Shown piece by piece: positions 36,622 to 45,599 of a DNA stretch of 64,000 bases. The DNA comes from Bradyrhizobium nivariense. Its GTDB lineage: Bacteria; Pseudomonadota; Alphaproteobacteria; Rhizobiales; Xanthobacteraceae. The stretch lies in contig NZ_JARVWW010000010.1 of NCBI RefSeq assembly GCF_029846715.1, positions 62,001 through 126,000 of the forward strand, written 5' to 3'. Under the pieces are notes generated by a model that was not told the DNA's origin, made no database searches, and was given only the letters and a program-made list of their open reading frames with translations. Each line of letters begins with the position of its first letter. Position 1 is the stretch's first letter. The translations under genes were made by a program, and so were the position numbers.

Positions 36622-38001
36622 CTATTCCGCAGCGCTTTGACGCGCGCGGGACTGGAAGGCTCCGGCCGCATGCCGGGCGGGCAGCCGGTCTCCTTGACCG
36701 AACAGCTTGTGGCGCAAGGAGCCTTCCGCATATGAGGTCTTGTAGAGGCCGCGGTCCTGAAGTTCGGGGATCACGATATCGATGAAGTCCTCATAGCTCT
36801 CCGGCACCACGATGCGGCTGAGATTGAATCCGTCGACATCCGCTTCATCGATCCAACTCTGGAGCTCGTCTGCAATCGCCGATCCATCGCCCGTGATCGC
36901 CGCATGGCGACCGCCGAGGGCAAGCTCTCTGAGCAGATCGCGCTTCGTAAGGCCCCTTTGCGCGGCAGCGGCCGTCGCCGACTGGATCGCGTTACCCGGC
37001 GCATAAGGTATCGGCTCGTCGAGGCCATACCGGGCGAAATCGATGCCGGTCGAGGCCGAGAAATGCGCCAGTCCCGCCTCCGGGCTGGCGTAGCGCAGAT
37101 ACTCGTTGCGCTTCTCCTCAGCCTCGGCCGCGGTCCGACCCGGCACCACTGCGATGCCGACGAAGATCTTGATGTCGCCGGGACGGCGTCCGGCGCGTTC
37201 GGCTTCCGCCCGGATCGCGCGGACCGCATTCCGGGCCGTCGGCTTGTCGCGAGCGGAGATGAAGACGCATTCGGCGTGCTGGCCTGCGAAAGTACGGCCT
37301 CGTGGCGAGGTGCCGGCCTGGTAGAGCACCGGTGTACGCTGGATCGACGGCTCCGCGAGATGATAGCCCTCGACGTCAAAAAACTCGCCGTGATGCGAGA
37401 TCGGCCTGACCTTGCTGGGATCCGTGAAAACGCGGGCCGCCCGATCCCGACGGACGGCATCGTCATCCCAGCTTCCCTCCCAAAGCTTGTAGAGCACCTC
37501 GAGATATTCGTTGGCATAGTCGTAGCGGCGGTCATGCTCGGGGAGATGCCCGTCGCCCTTGCCACGATGCGCGCTCTCCAGATAGCCGGTGACGATATTC
37601 CAGCCGATGCGCCCCTGCGTCAGATGATCGAGGGTCGAGAAGCGCCGAGCCAACGTATACGGCGCTTCGTTGTGCACGTTCACGGTGATCCCGAAGCCCA
37701 GATTCGTCGTCACCGCCGCCATGGCGGAAACGAGCAGGATCGGATCGTTCACGGGCAGCTGCACGGCCTCTCGCGCCGTCAGGTCGATGCCTCCGCCATA
37801 GACATCATAGACCCCGATGATATCAGCGATGAATATGCCGTCGAAAAGCCCGCGCTCGAGCAACTTCGCCTGATCCGTCCAGTAGGCGAGCGTGTTGTAG
37901 TCGGACGAACGGTCGCGCGGGTGCGTCCAGGCTCCGTGGTTGATATGGCCGACACAGTTCATGTTGAAGGCGTTGAGAAGAATCTGCTTCTTCGCGGCCA
38001 T
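36622..38001 (-). CDS. LLM-class flavin-dependent monooxygenase, NtaA/DmoA-like
   Basis: 459 residues. MNCVGHINHGAWTHPRDRSS, FIADIIGVYDVYGGG, QGRIGWNIVTGY, HDRRYDYANEYLEVLYKLWE, QRTPVLYQAGTSPRGRTF and DGFNLSRIVVPESYEDF mark the branch that includes dimethylsulfide and nitrilotriacetate monooxygenases. A consensus AAGGAG lies seven bases before the ATG. It stands alone between an SsuA gene and a small protein gene, so its regulation and substrate cannot be read from context. Confidence 0.9.
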   Translation of the reverse strand: MAAKKQILLNAFNMNCVGHINHGAWTHPRDRSSDYNTLAYWTDQAKLLERGLFDGIFIADIIGVYDVYGGGIDLTAREAVQLPVNDPILLVSAMAAVTTNLGFGITVNVHNEAPYTLARRFSTLDHLTQGRIGWNIVTGYLESAHRGKGDGHLPEHDRRYDYANEYLEVLYKLWEGSWDDDAVRRDRAARVFTDPSKVRPISHHGEFFDVEGYHLAEPSIQRTPVLYQAGTSPRGRTFAGQHAECVFISARDKPTARNAVRAIRAEAERAGRRPGDIKIFVGIAVVPGRTAAEAEEKRNEYLRYASPEAGLAHFSASTGIDFARYGLDEPIPYAPGNAIQSATAAAAQRGLTKRDLLRELALGGRHAAITGDGSAIADELQSWIDEADVDGFNLSRIVVPESYEDFIDIVIPELQDRGLYKTSYAEGSLRHKLFGQGDRLPARHAAGAFQSRARQSAAE

Positions 38002-38098
38002 TGGGGCGCTCCTTATTACGAGAAATTCCAGTCACCCGGCGGCTCTGATCCGCGCCAGCCTGTCACGCATTCAAGGGCTTCCGCGCCTCTGCGCGACA

Positions 38099-38293
38099 CT
38101 ATGCAACCCTCTTGGATATCTTCGGCTGCAACTGCCGTCGAATCGCCTTTTCGGCATCCTGGGGCGACCGAAACGAACGCCCGTTCAAGCGGCTGAGGTC
38201 ATGGAGCGCCGATTGAAACCGGTAACGCTTTCCGTCACGAACGACGAAGCCCACGGATCGAGATTGAAGTTCAATGGCAAAGGCAAGAGACAT
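38099..38293 (-). CDS. Small conserved Bradyrhizobium-type protein of unknown function
   Basis: 64 residues: FAIELQSRSVGFVVRDGKRY, a middle GRSFRSPQDAEKA, and a basic C-terminus. I recognise this pattern from short proteins common in Bradyrhizobium and relatives, with no known function. No signal or membrane segment. It is transcribed with, or just upstream of, the monooxygenase at 36622-38001 (97-base gap). Confidence 0.65.
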   Translation of the reverse strand: MSLAFAIELQSRSVGFVVRDGKRYRFQSALHDLSRLNGRSFRSPQDAEKAIRRQLQPKISKRVA

Positions 38294-38638
38294 GATTGCG
38301 TTTTCGCCAATGCTGATGATCGGCGTCTCCGGTTGTGAGGTTTGATACTGAAAGTGCGCTACGTGCCGCCTATCCTGCCATCATGGCCACACTCGGAGCT
38401 GCCCATGGCTCGGGGCCGATCCCTACTCATCGAAACATCAACGCGACGAATATCCGCCCGGTCGTCCAGCTAAGTCAATGTGTCCGCGAATATAGCAAGC
38501 CACGTGTTCTCTGACGGCTAGGTCGCAGGCGCGATATGCCAAGCAGTGCGGCAGAATCGGAAAATTGATTGCCGCGACATGAGCATTGCTATCCGCTGAA
38601 ATCGCGCACTCCGCTTTCCAAACAGCGGCTCCGTTGCG
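38294..38638. other. Intergenic region of 345 bases
   Basis: No coding frame supported. The one feature is a weak hairpin, CCGCT/AGCGG at 38611-38628, ten bases past the stop of the minus-strand ATPase gene, a possible terminator without a U-run. Confidence 0.4.
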
Positions 38639-39409
38639 TTATTCGCCGCCATCGGCCGTGTCGCTGAGACTTACGCCAAGCCACATCAAGAGCTGGCGGC
38701 GCAAGACGCCGAATCGTTCGCGGCTGATGTCGCGCGGTCTCGGCAGGTCGACGACCAGCTCATGAGCGATGCCCCCTGCTTCCATCACGAGCACCCGATC
38801 GGCGAGCAACAGTGCTTCCTCGACGTCGTGCGTCACCAGCAGCACGGCGTAGCCGTGCCGGCGCCAGAGGTCCCCGACGAGCGTCTGCGCATTGAGGCGC
38901 GTCAACGCATCGAGCGCTCCGAAGGGCTCATCGAGCAGAAGCAAGTCGGGGTCGCGCACGAGCGTCCTGGCCAACGACGCCCGCTGCGCTTCCCCGCCCG
39001 AGAGCACCTTGGGCCACACCTCCGCCCGATGTCCCAGGCCGACCTCCCCGAGCGCCGCGTCCGCCCGTGTGCGATTGGGCAGGCCGGGAAGACCCAGCAC
39101 GACGTTCCGCCAGACCGACTTCCAGGGAATGAGCCGCGGCTCCTGGAACGCGACTGCCCGCCGGGCCGGCATGGCGACTTTGCCCTCGATCTCCGCATCG
39201 AGATCCGCAAGCACACGCAAAAGCGTCGACTTGCCGCATCCACTAGCGCCGATCAGGGCGACGAATTCCCCCGCGGCAATATCGAGGTCGAGATTGTCGA
39301 TGACGGCGCGAGAGCCGAACCGGCGTGTCAAGCCGCGTACGCGCACCACGGAGGGACGAGGCGCCTCCCCGTCGGCCGCGCTCAGGTTCCGGTGAAGGAC
39401 GGCCGCCAT
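38639..39409 (-). CDS. ssuB: Aliphatic sulfonate ABC transporter ATPase
   Basis: 256 residues from ATG 39409, overlapping the permease end by 28 bases. Walker A GASGCGKSTLL, Q-loop FQEPRLIPWK, signature LSGGEAQRASLARTL, Walker B LLLLDEPFGALDA and switch LVTHDVEEAL. Last gene of an SsuACB-type set. The LIPWK segment is typical for SsuB. Very similar in layout to the partial ATPase at the window start. Confidence 0.92.
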   Translation of the reverse strand: MAAVLHRNLSAADGEAPRPSVVRVRGLTRRFGSRAVIDNLDLDIAAGEFVALIGASGCGKSTLLRVLADLDAEIEGKVAMPARRAVAFQEPRLIPWKSVWRNVVLGLPGLPNRTRADAALGEVGLGHRAEVWPKVLSGGEAQRASLARTLVRDPDLLLLDEPFGALDALTRLNAQTLVGDLWRRHGYAVLLVTHDVEEALLLADRVLVMEAGGIAHELVVDLPRPRDISRERFGVLRRQLLMWLGVSLSDTADGGE

Positions 39410-40275
39410 GACAGCAGGACCCTTTCGAGAAAGCGAACGAAGGCGTCGACGATCAGCCCGAGCAGCGCATAGACGACGAGACAGACGACGATGACATCGG
39501 TCTGGAACAGCTCCCGCCCGGTGTTCATCAGATATCCGATCCCGGCGCTGGCGTTGATCTGCTCGCCGAACACCAACGCCAGCCAGGCAACGCCCAACGA
39601 ATAACGCAAGCCGATCAACGTATTCGGGAGCGCCCCCGGGAGCACCACGTTCCACACCAGAGCGGGTCGGCTGAGCCCCAGCGTCTGGCCCACCTCGATC
39701 AGCTTCTGATCGACGTTCCGGATGCCCGCATAGACGTTGAGATAGAGTGGGAATGCGGTTGCAAGCGCGATCAGCGCGATCTTCGGCCTCTCGCCGATAC
39801 CGAACCAGATGATCAACAGCGGGATGAGCGCGACGATCGGCAACGTCCGCAACATCTGCATGGTGGAATCGATCAGGTCTTCACCAAGCCGGAATAGCCC
39901 CGACAGGATCGCAAGGACCACCGCGACGGAACCTCCGATCGCAAGTCCGGCAGCCGCGCGACCCAGCGAAATCAGGATCGCTTGCTGCAATTCGCCCGTT
40001 GCCAGCAGCCTGGACGCGCTCGCGATGACCACTGCTGGTCCCGCCAGAACATCCTGTGGCAACAGCCCGCTGACAGACGCAAACTCCCAGACGAGAAGCA
40101 CAGCAAGCGGACCGATGACGCGGCGCAGCGGCCGCGGTAAGCCGTGTCTCGTAAGTTGCCTCGGCCTGATGCTGACAAGTCGCGGAGATGGCGTGTCAGA
40201 TATATTCGCGGCTGGCAGCTGTTTCGTTTCGCTGGAAAGATCGGGTGTTTCCACCACGGGATCGAGCACGGACAT
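39382..40275 (-). CDS. ssuC: Aliphatic sulfonate ABC transporter permease
   Basis: 297 residues with a long polar N-terminus of about 50 residues, then six hydrophobic segments. FGIGERPKIALIALATAFPLYLN and the EAA-like IEVGQTLGLSRPALVWNVVL loop are SsuC hallmarks, and LGVAWLALVFGEQI follows. Lies ten bases after the SsuA stop. It forms the transmembrane pore as a dimer. Confidence 0.92.
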   Translation of the reverse strand: MSVLDPVVETPDLSSETKQLPAANISDTPSPRLVSIRPRQLTRHGLPRPLRRVIGPLAVLLVWEFASVSGLLPQDVLAGPAVVIASASRLLATGELQQAILISLGRAAAGLAIGGSVAVVLAILSGLFRLGEDLIDSTMQMLRTLPIVALIPLLIIWFGIGERPKIALIALATAFPLYLNVYAGIRNVDQKLIEVGQTLGLSRPALVWNVVLPGALPNTLIGLRYSLGVAWLALVFGEQINASAGIGYLMNTGRELFQTDVIVVCLVVYALLGLIVDAFVRFLERVLLSWRPSFTGT

Positions 40276-40285
40276 CGCGCCGGCC

Positions 40286-41254
40286 TTAGCCGATCGGTAT
40301 GTCGCGCACTATGCGCGAGCGGAAATCAATATCGCCATTCAGGACCCCGACCGAAGTCCACGTATCGAACGTCTTCCGGAGCCGATCCGCAAAAGCGTCA
40401 TCGATCGCGATACGGCGATAGCTTGAATCCTCGAAATAGAGGGCTTCGGCGATCGCATCATCCTGCTTGGTAAAGGCCTTCAGCCATTCGATATCCCTCG
40501 CCCGCTGATCCCGCGACCACACATAGCCACGCTCGATCCGGTTGAAGAAATCGGCCATGGCGAGGCGTTTCCGGGAATCAGCCAGCGCGGTGGGCGTCGC
40601 GGAGAATACGAACAAGCCGCTGTTGATTCCGACCCCGTCGGACAGGATGCGCGCACCGAGCTGACCGCGCGCGCGAGCTACATACAGACCCCAGGTCGCC
40701 CAGCTGTCGATTGCACCGCTCCGGAACGCGGCCGCCGCATCGACGGGATTCAGGAACGCGAGCTTGACCTCATCGAGACCCACGCCGGCCTGACGCAGAG
40801 CGCCGACCACCAGATGGTGCGCAACACTGCCGCGCGTCGTCGGCGAGATCGTCTTGCCGCGGAGATCGGCGATGGCCTGGACTGAACTATTCCGCGGCAC
40901 CAACAGGGAGGTGCCCAAGCCGCCATTGTCCCACGCAGCCACCACCTGGACCTTCGAACCGTTGGCAATTGCGGTCACGGTGGGCGAATCATTTGCGGCG
41001 CCGATATCTATCGCGTCCGCTTTGAGGGCCTCATGCAGGTTCACCGCCGCGGGATAGACCGACCAGTCGATCTTGTAGGGGACGTCGTCCAGGAGCCCGG
41101 CCGCGCGCAGCTTGCTTTGCTGCTGGCCAACCTGATCGCCCACCCTCAACGTAACGCCCGAGAGATCGGACGCCGCGACGGCCGGCATGATGGCCGTGGC
41201 AAACCCGAGCCCAGTACCAACGAGGAAGAGACGACGAGAAACGAGATTCATCAT
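40286..41254 (-). CDS. ssuA: Aliphatic sulfonate-type substrate-binding protein
   Basis: 322 residues. SRRLFLVGTGLGFATA is a twin-arginine-like signal ending near AVAA. LRGKTISPTTRGSVAHHLV, VAAWDNGGLGTSLLV and IDSWATWGLYVARA fit the SsuA family. It is the receptor of the adjoining SsuCB pair and follows a CmcJ-like oxygenase gene by 33 bases, suggesting uptake and oxidation of the same compound. Confidence 0.88.
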   Translation of the reverse strand: MMNLVSRRLFLVGTGLGFATAIMPAVAASDLSGVTLRVGDQVGQQQSKLRAAGLLDDVPYKIDWSVYPAAVNLHEALKADAIDIGAANDSPTVTAIANGSKVQVVAAWDNGGLGTSLLVPRNSSVQAIADLRGKTISPTTRGSVAHHLVVGALRQAGVGLDEVKLAFLNPVDAAAAFRSGAIDSWATWGLYVARARGQLGARILSDGVGINSGLFVFSATPTALADSRKRLAMADFFNRIERGYVWSRDQRARDIEWLKAFTKQDDAIAEALYFEDSSYRRIAIDDAFADRLRKTFDTWTSVGVLNGDIDFRSRIVRDIPIG

Positions 41255-41287
41255 GAGGCTGTGCCTTGCTTCCAGAGCATCTTCGGT

Positions 41288-42109
41288 TCATCTCTCAGGG
41301 GGAAAGAACACCAGCGCCCGCACCTCGATGCTCTCCCGAGGGGGAGCACCCAGAGCGAGCGGATTTTCAAACGAGGTGTGGAACGACAGCCGCGCGCGTC
41401 CATCGTTGGCGCTATCATGAATCCGGATCAGGAGAGCTTCGTCCGTCTGCATCTCCGAGAAGTAGTGCCAGCGATGCGCGGGCCGGTATTCCACCCGCGA
41501 GGTTTCACCGCGGACGTGGGCATAGACGAGATCGCTGGCGATCAGATCGTCATCCGTAAACGATCGCGCGTCACACAGAGCGAGCGGCGAATCCAGAACC
41601 GGGCCACGAACGGGGCGCCATACGTTCACGATGCCGAAGCGATGCTTCAACAGCTCGTCCGCCTCGGCGCCCAGATGATCCCGCACTCGGCGCGGAGCCG
41701 AATTAACCGTATGGTCGTTGTGAACCTGCCGCGACGGCGGTGCGAGCCCTGCGCGCCCGGCATTGCGGACGTTGTGATCGAAGACGAACACCCGGCTGGC
41801 GCCGACCGTGCCGCGCAGCAATCGCTCGACCTCGGGATAGTAAGTGCGCTTGATTTCCTCATCGTCATAGAAACTGGTGACCGCTGTTGGCGCCTTCAGC
41901 AGGGCAAACCCGTTGCGATCAAGCGTGAATTCAGCCTCGCGACCGCGCATGTCCTCGATCTGCACTTCGCGTTCATCATCGACGCCGTTCCATTGTGGCA
42001 CGCCGGGCGGCGGATCGATGCGGTAGAACGTCGGCTTCTCGGGTCCACGCTTGAGATAATGGAGGGTAGCGGTCAGATTGCGGGGCTCGACGGCTGTCTG
42101 GGTGGTCAT
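41288..42109 (-). CDS. CmcJ/NvfI-family putative Fe(II)/2-oxoglutarate oxygenase
   Basis: 273 residues. TLHYLKRG at the start, FVFDHNVRN, QVHNDHTVNSAPRRV with a His-x-Asp-like pair HND, GIVNVWRPVRGPVLDSPLALCD, and HRWHYFSEMQTDEALLI are hallmarks of the CmcJ/AsaB/NvfI oxidoreductase family, known from cephamycin 7-alpha-methoxylation and fungal meroterpenoids. It probably hydroxylates or desaturates a substrate using iron and 2-oxoglutarate. GGAG lies six bases before the ATG. Placed between a monooxygenase pair and an SsuACB set, so a role in sulfonate or organosulfur catabolism is likely but unproven. Confidence 0.83.
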   Translation of the reverse strand: MTTQTAVEPRNLTATLHYLKRGPEKPTFYRIDPPPGVPQWNGVDDEREVQIEDMRGREAEFTLDRNGFALLKAPTAVTSFYDDEEIKRTYYPEVERLLRGTVGASRVFVFDHNVRNAGRAGLAPPSRQVHNDHTVNSAPRRVRDHLGAEADELLKHRFGIVNVWRPVRGPVLDSPLALCDARSFTDDDLIASDLVYAHVRGETSRVEYRPAHRWHYFSEMQTDEALLIRIHDSANDGRARLSFHTSFENPLALGAPPRESIEVRALVFFPPER

Positions 42110-42327
42110 GGCTTGCTCCTACTCCGCGAGTGCGGGCGAATGGCACCATCATTTTGTTTGTGCCGTCATGTTAGCTCAGCGCCCTACCAGCGTCAGGACA
42201 GCATCCACCAAAGACTCCGCGTTCGCGTACCTGATCCTCCAAAAATGAAACTTGCGAGGAAATCTGCTTCTCCTCCGCGGGAGCGACCGCTCTTCGATCA
42301 TTGCGCGCGGGGGACGGTCATCCAGGG
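42110..42327. promoter_or_regulatory. Gap upstream of CmcJ-like gene with short inverted repeat
   Basis: GGCAC (42142-42146) and GTGCC (42160-42164) flank a 13-base AT-rich spacer, 33-55 bases before the CmcJ-like start. This is the largest gap in the minus-strand run from 47488 to 38639, so it may hold an internal promoter. Confidence 0.3.
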
Positions 42328-43682
42328 TCAGACGCTGGGCGTGTTCGAAAGCACCGACGGCGGCTTTGCCAAACCCAAATGATCCCGGAAAGTCGAACCG
42401 GAATATTCGGTTCGATAAAGCCCGCGCCGCTGCAGCTCTGGAACCACAAGGCTCGTAAACGCCTCGACGGATTCAGGTACGTAAGGCGGGAAGATATTGA
42501 ATCCGTCGGCGGCCCGCTCATCGAACCAGAGCTGAATATGGTCGGCGACTTCGATCGGATCACCGACGACGGTGGCACCGACGCTGATGTGGCCGATGAT
42601 GAGATCACGGTAGGTCAGGCGCTTAGCGCCCTTCACGTCACGCCGGGTGAGACGCGTGATATGCGCGAACAGTCGTTGCCCCTCCTCATTGGCCTCTGCC
42701 AGCACGAGGGGATCGACGGCCCATCCCGGTCCTGACCGGCGATGTCGACGCCGATCACAGCCGACACAGCTGTAAGGTTACGGCGCTTTCCCATTCCGCC
42801 CATAGAACCGTAGCGGCCCGCGCCGCCACCATCGCCCTCTGGGTCCAGTGCGACAAAAGAATTGAGATGATCGTATATTTCGACCGCCTTCGCCGTCGTC
42901 TCCGCGACAACCGGGGTCAGTCCCGGCAGAATGGCGATATCGGAATCCGTCCTGCCGTATTTGCTGGCCCTGGATTTGACATCGGCATAGTAGGCTTTCG
43001 CACTTTCGATCGTGGCTTGACCGGCAAAGATGACATCGGCATCGCGCGCACCGAGCTCGCGCGAACGGTCTGACGTTCCTGCGTGCAAGATAACGGGATG
43101 GCCTTGAGGCGGACGCCTGATGTTGAGTGGTCCAGCGACGTCGAAATAACGGCCCTTATGGCGCAGCGGCGTGACCGCGTCGGAATCCCAAAGTCCGCGT
43201 ACGACGGCGACGAATTCATCTGCCCAGTCATAGCGCCTCTCGGTATCCCAATGAGCATCGCGCGAGAAATTTCCAGCCGCAATCGCGTCCGCGCCCGTCA
43301 CTAGGTTCCAGGATGCCCGACCCTCACTCAGGTGATCAAGCGATGCGAACATCCGAGCGAGATTATACGGGTCGTAGTAGGTCGGGTTTGCCGTGACGAC
43401 GATACCAATATGGCTGGTTGCCGCCGCCAGGCTCGCCCCGGACACGAAGGGCTCAAGACGTGACATCTGGGAGGGATTGGTCGTCTGCAAAGCCGGATCG
43501 CTCGCCAGCCGATCGCCAAGAAAGAGAAAGTCGAACTTGGCCGCTTCCGCGAGCTGGGTCACGTGCTGCAGGAACTCAATGTCGAAGGCGGCTCCGGCAT
43601 GCGACGACGGATAGCGCCAGCCACTGGGGTGCGTCCCACCAGCCCAAAACATCAGACCGAAATGAAGTTCTCGCTTGGACAT
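42328..43682 (-). pseudogene. LLM-class flavin monooxygenase (SnaA/NtaA-like), interrupted by a single-base frameshift
   Basis: The first frame covers the N-terminal three quarters: LHFGLMFWAGGTHPSGWRY, FLGDRLAS, EGRASWNLVTGADA, IRRPPQGHPVILHAGTSDR and IAILPGLTPVV. At about 42717 it leaves frame within GQDRDGP; the next frame continues VDPLVLAEANEEGQRLFAH and the conserved ADGFNIFPPYVPESVEAF tail to 42328. One extra C on the plus strand repairs a normal 451-residue protein. Tandem with the similar gene at 43705, 22 bases away. Recent mutation or sequencing error. Confidence 0.85.
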
Positions 43683-43704
43683 GATGAGACGCTCGCGGGA
43701 TGAG

Positions 43705-44786
43705 TCAGGCTGCCGGCCGTCGTGTCGACTGTTCGTAGATATTGCGCGGCCGGGTCAAACCGAGCCGCTCGCGCAGAGTAGCCGATCCCTCGCCGGTTAC
43801 CACCCGCTGCCGCCGTGCCAGCTCCGGGACGACGTCCCGGGAAAAGCCATCCAGGCCGCTGCGCAGCACGTGAGGCGCCAACACCAAACCATCCAGAGTC
43901 ACAGTATTGGCCAGTGCCTCGATCTGATCGGCGATCTCAGGCGGGGTACCGGCGACGTAATTGGCCACAGGCGCTTTCGGTGGGCCTGCCGCACGATCCA
44001 CCCCAATGAAAGGGACGATTTCGGCAAAAAGGAGCAGTTGCTGCCGATCGCGTTGAGCGTTCTCTGCCGCATTGAGCGCATCATCACGCAGGACACGATA
44101 TTGCTCGCTGTCTCAGCTCCGAGGATGACGATATCGGCGTGCCGGCCAGCTAAATTTGCCGACCGCTTGTCCACGACGCGATGCGCCACGATGACCTGGC
44201 CCTGTGGAGGACGCGCGACGTTCAACGGCCCCTTGACCCTGAAAGAAGGCCCCTCGTGCTCGATGGGATGGATCTTTGTCCCGTCAACGAACACGCCGCT
44301 TTGCTTATCTCGAACGAAGGCATCATCTTCCCAGCTGTCCCAGAGCCTGCGCGCGATACCGACGATTTCATCGGCCCGCTCGTAATGGGTTTCGGATACA
44401 GTGCCACCCTGCCCGTAGTTGGCGTCGGCAGGATCGACCGCGCCGGTTGACACCAGCCAACCTGCGCGCCCATGCGTGACGTGGTCGAGCGAGGCGGCGA
44501 GCCTCGTGACATTGTACGGCTCGGCATAGCTCGTGTTAGCCGCAGCGATCAAACCGATGTGGCGCGTCCTGGTCGCGAGGAAAGACGCGGTCGTAAATGC
44601 TTCGCTGCGCACAGGCTCCGCATGGCCGACGCTGTCGTCGATCAGGAGGAACGTGAAGCCGGCACCTTCCAGGTCCTGGGCCAAAGCCGTCAGATGGAGA
44701 GGATGCAAGGGGTCGAAGCTTTCGTCGTGCGTCTGGTGCCCGGATTGGGGGGCATAGAGAAAGCCGAGGTGGAGCCGTTTGGCCAT
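43705..44786 (-). pseudogene. LLM-class flavin monooxygenase, short form, interrupted by a single-base frameshift
   Basis: From ATG 44786 the frame encodes LHLGFLYAPQSGHQTHDESF, SLDHVTHGRAGWLVSTGA, NVARPPQGQVIVAHR and ADIVILGAETAS, then shifts at about 44103. The next frame continues QYRVLRDDALNAAENAQRD, YVAGTPPEIADQIEAL and ends LRERLGLTRPRN at 43705. One extra G on the plus strand at the TTG near 44103 gives a 360-residue protein, about 90 shorter than its tandem neighbour because the segment before TPPEIADQ is reduced. It follows a TauABC-like importer by 16 bases. Confidence 0.83.
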
Positions 44787-44802
44787 CAGGGTCTCCAGTC
44801 TG

Positions 44803-45573
44803 TCAGGCCACTGTTGCTGCCGGGCCCGGCTCCAGCGCGCGGAGCGCGTCATAGATCCGGGCTTCGCGTTGCAGGAGCTCGATGTCGCCTCGCCGGCGCG
44901 GGCGCGGCAGGTCGAGGGTCACGATCTCGGCGACCCTTCCCGGCCGCGGTGACAGGAGCACGATGCGATCGGCCAGAAACACGGCTTCTCCGACGTCATG
45001 CGTCACAAAGACGATCGTCTTCCGGCGCTGCTGCCAGATGCGGATCAAATCTTCCTGCAGCTTATTGCGGGTGACGTAGTCCACAGCGCCGAAAGGCTCA
45101 TCCATCAGAAGAACGTCGGGATCACCGACAAGCGCGCGCGCGATGCCCGCGCGCTGCTTCATGCCGCCCGAAATCTGGTGGGGGAACTTATCCGCGAAGC
45201 CTTCGAGACCCACCAGGGACAGATGTTCGTCGACCAACCGCCGGGTCTGCTCCTTGTCCAGTCCGCGTAGTTCGAGACCCAGTCCGACATTGGCCGCAAC
45301 TGAGCGCCACGGGTAGAGCGAGGCATCCTGGAAGACCACGCCAAGCTCGCCGCCCGGACCAGCAATCGGCTTGTCGTGAAAAAGGGCCGAGCCGCCACTT
45401 GGCTGCTGCAATCCGGCCAGGATCTCCAGGAGCGTGCTCTTGCCGCAACCACTGGCGCCAAGCAGGACCACCAACTCGCCTTCTTCGACCGAGAAGCTGA
45501 TGCTGCTGAGCGCGTGCACCGGCGGCACGCCTGGATAGACTTTGTCGAGAGACTTGATTGTGAAGGCAGGCAT
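44803..45573 (-). CDS. Sulfonate/taurine-type ABC transporter ATPase
   Basis: 256 residues from ATG 45573. Walker A GASGCGKSTLLE, Q-loop FQDASLYPWRSV, signature ISGGMKQRAGIARAL, Walker B VLLMDEPFGAVD and switch FVTHDVGEAV. GMKQR and FGAVDYVTR are usual in TauB/SsuB/ThiZ-like ATPases. A GTG at 45603 overlapping the receptor stop (GTGA) would add ten residues and is a real alternative. Third gene of the import set. Confidence 0.9.
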   Translation of the reverse strand: MPAFTIKSLDKVYPGVPPVHALSSISFSVEEGELVVLLGASGCGKSTLLEILAGLQQPSGGSALFHDKPIAGPGGELGVVFQDASLYPWRSVAANVGLGLELRGLDKEQTRRLVDEHLSLVGLEGFADKFPHQISGGMKQRAGIARALVGDPDVLLMDEPFGAVDYVTRNKLQEDLIRIWQQRRKTIVFVTHDVGEAVFLADRIVLLSPRPGRVAEIVTLDLPRPRRRGDIELLQREARIYDALRALEPGPAATVA

Positions 45574-45599
45574 ATCTTTGCGCTCGTGCTTGCTCTGCC

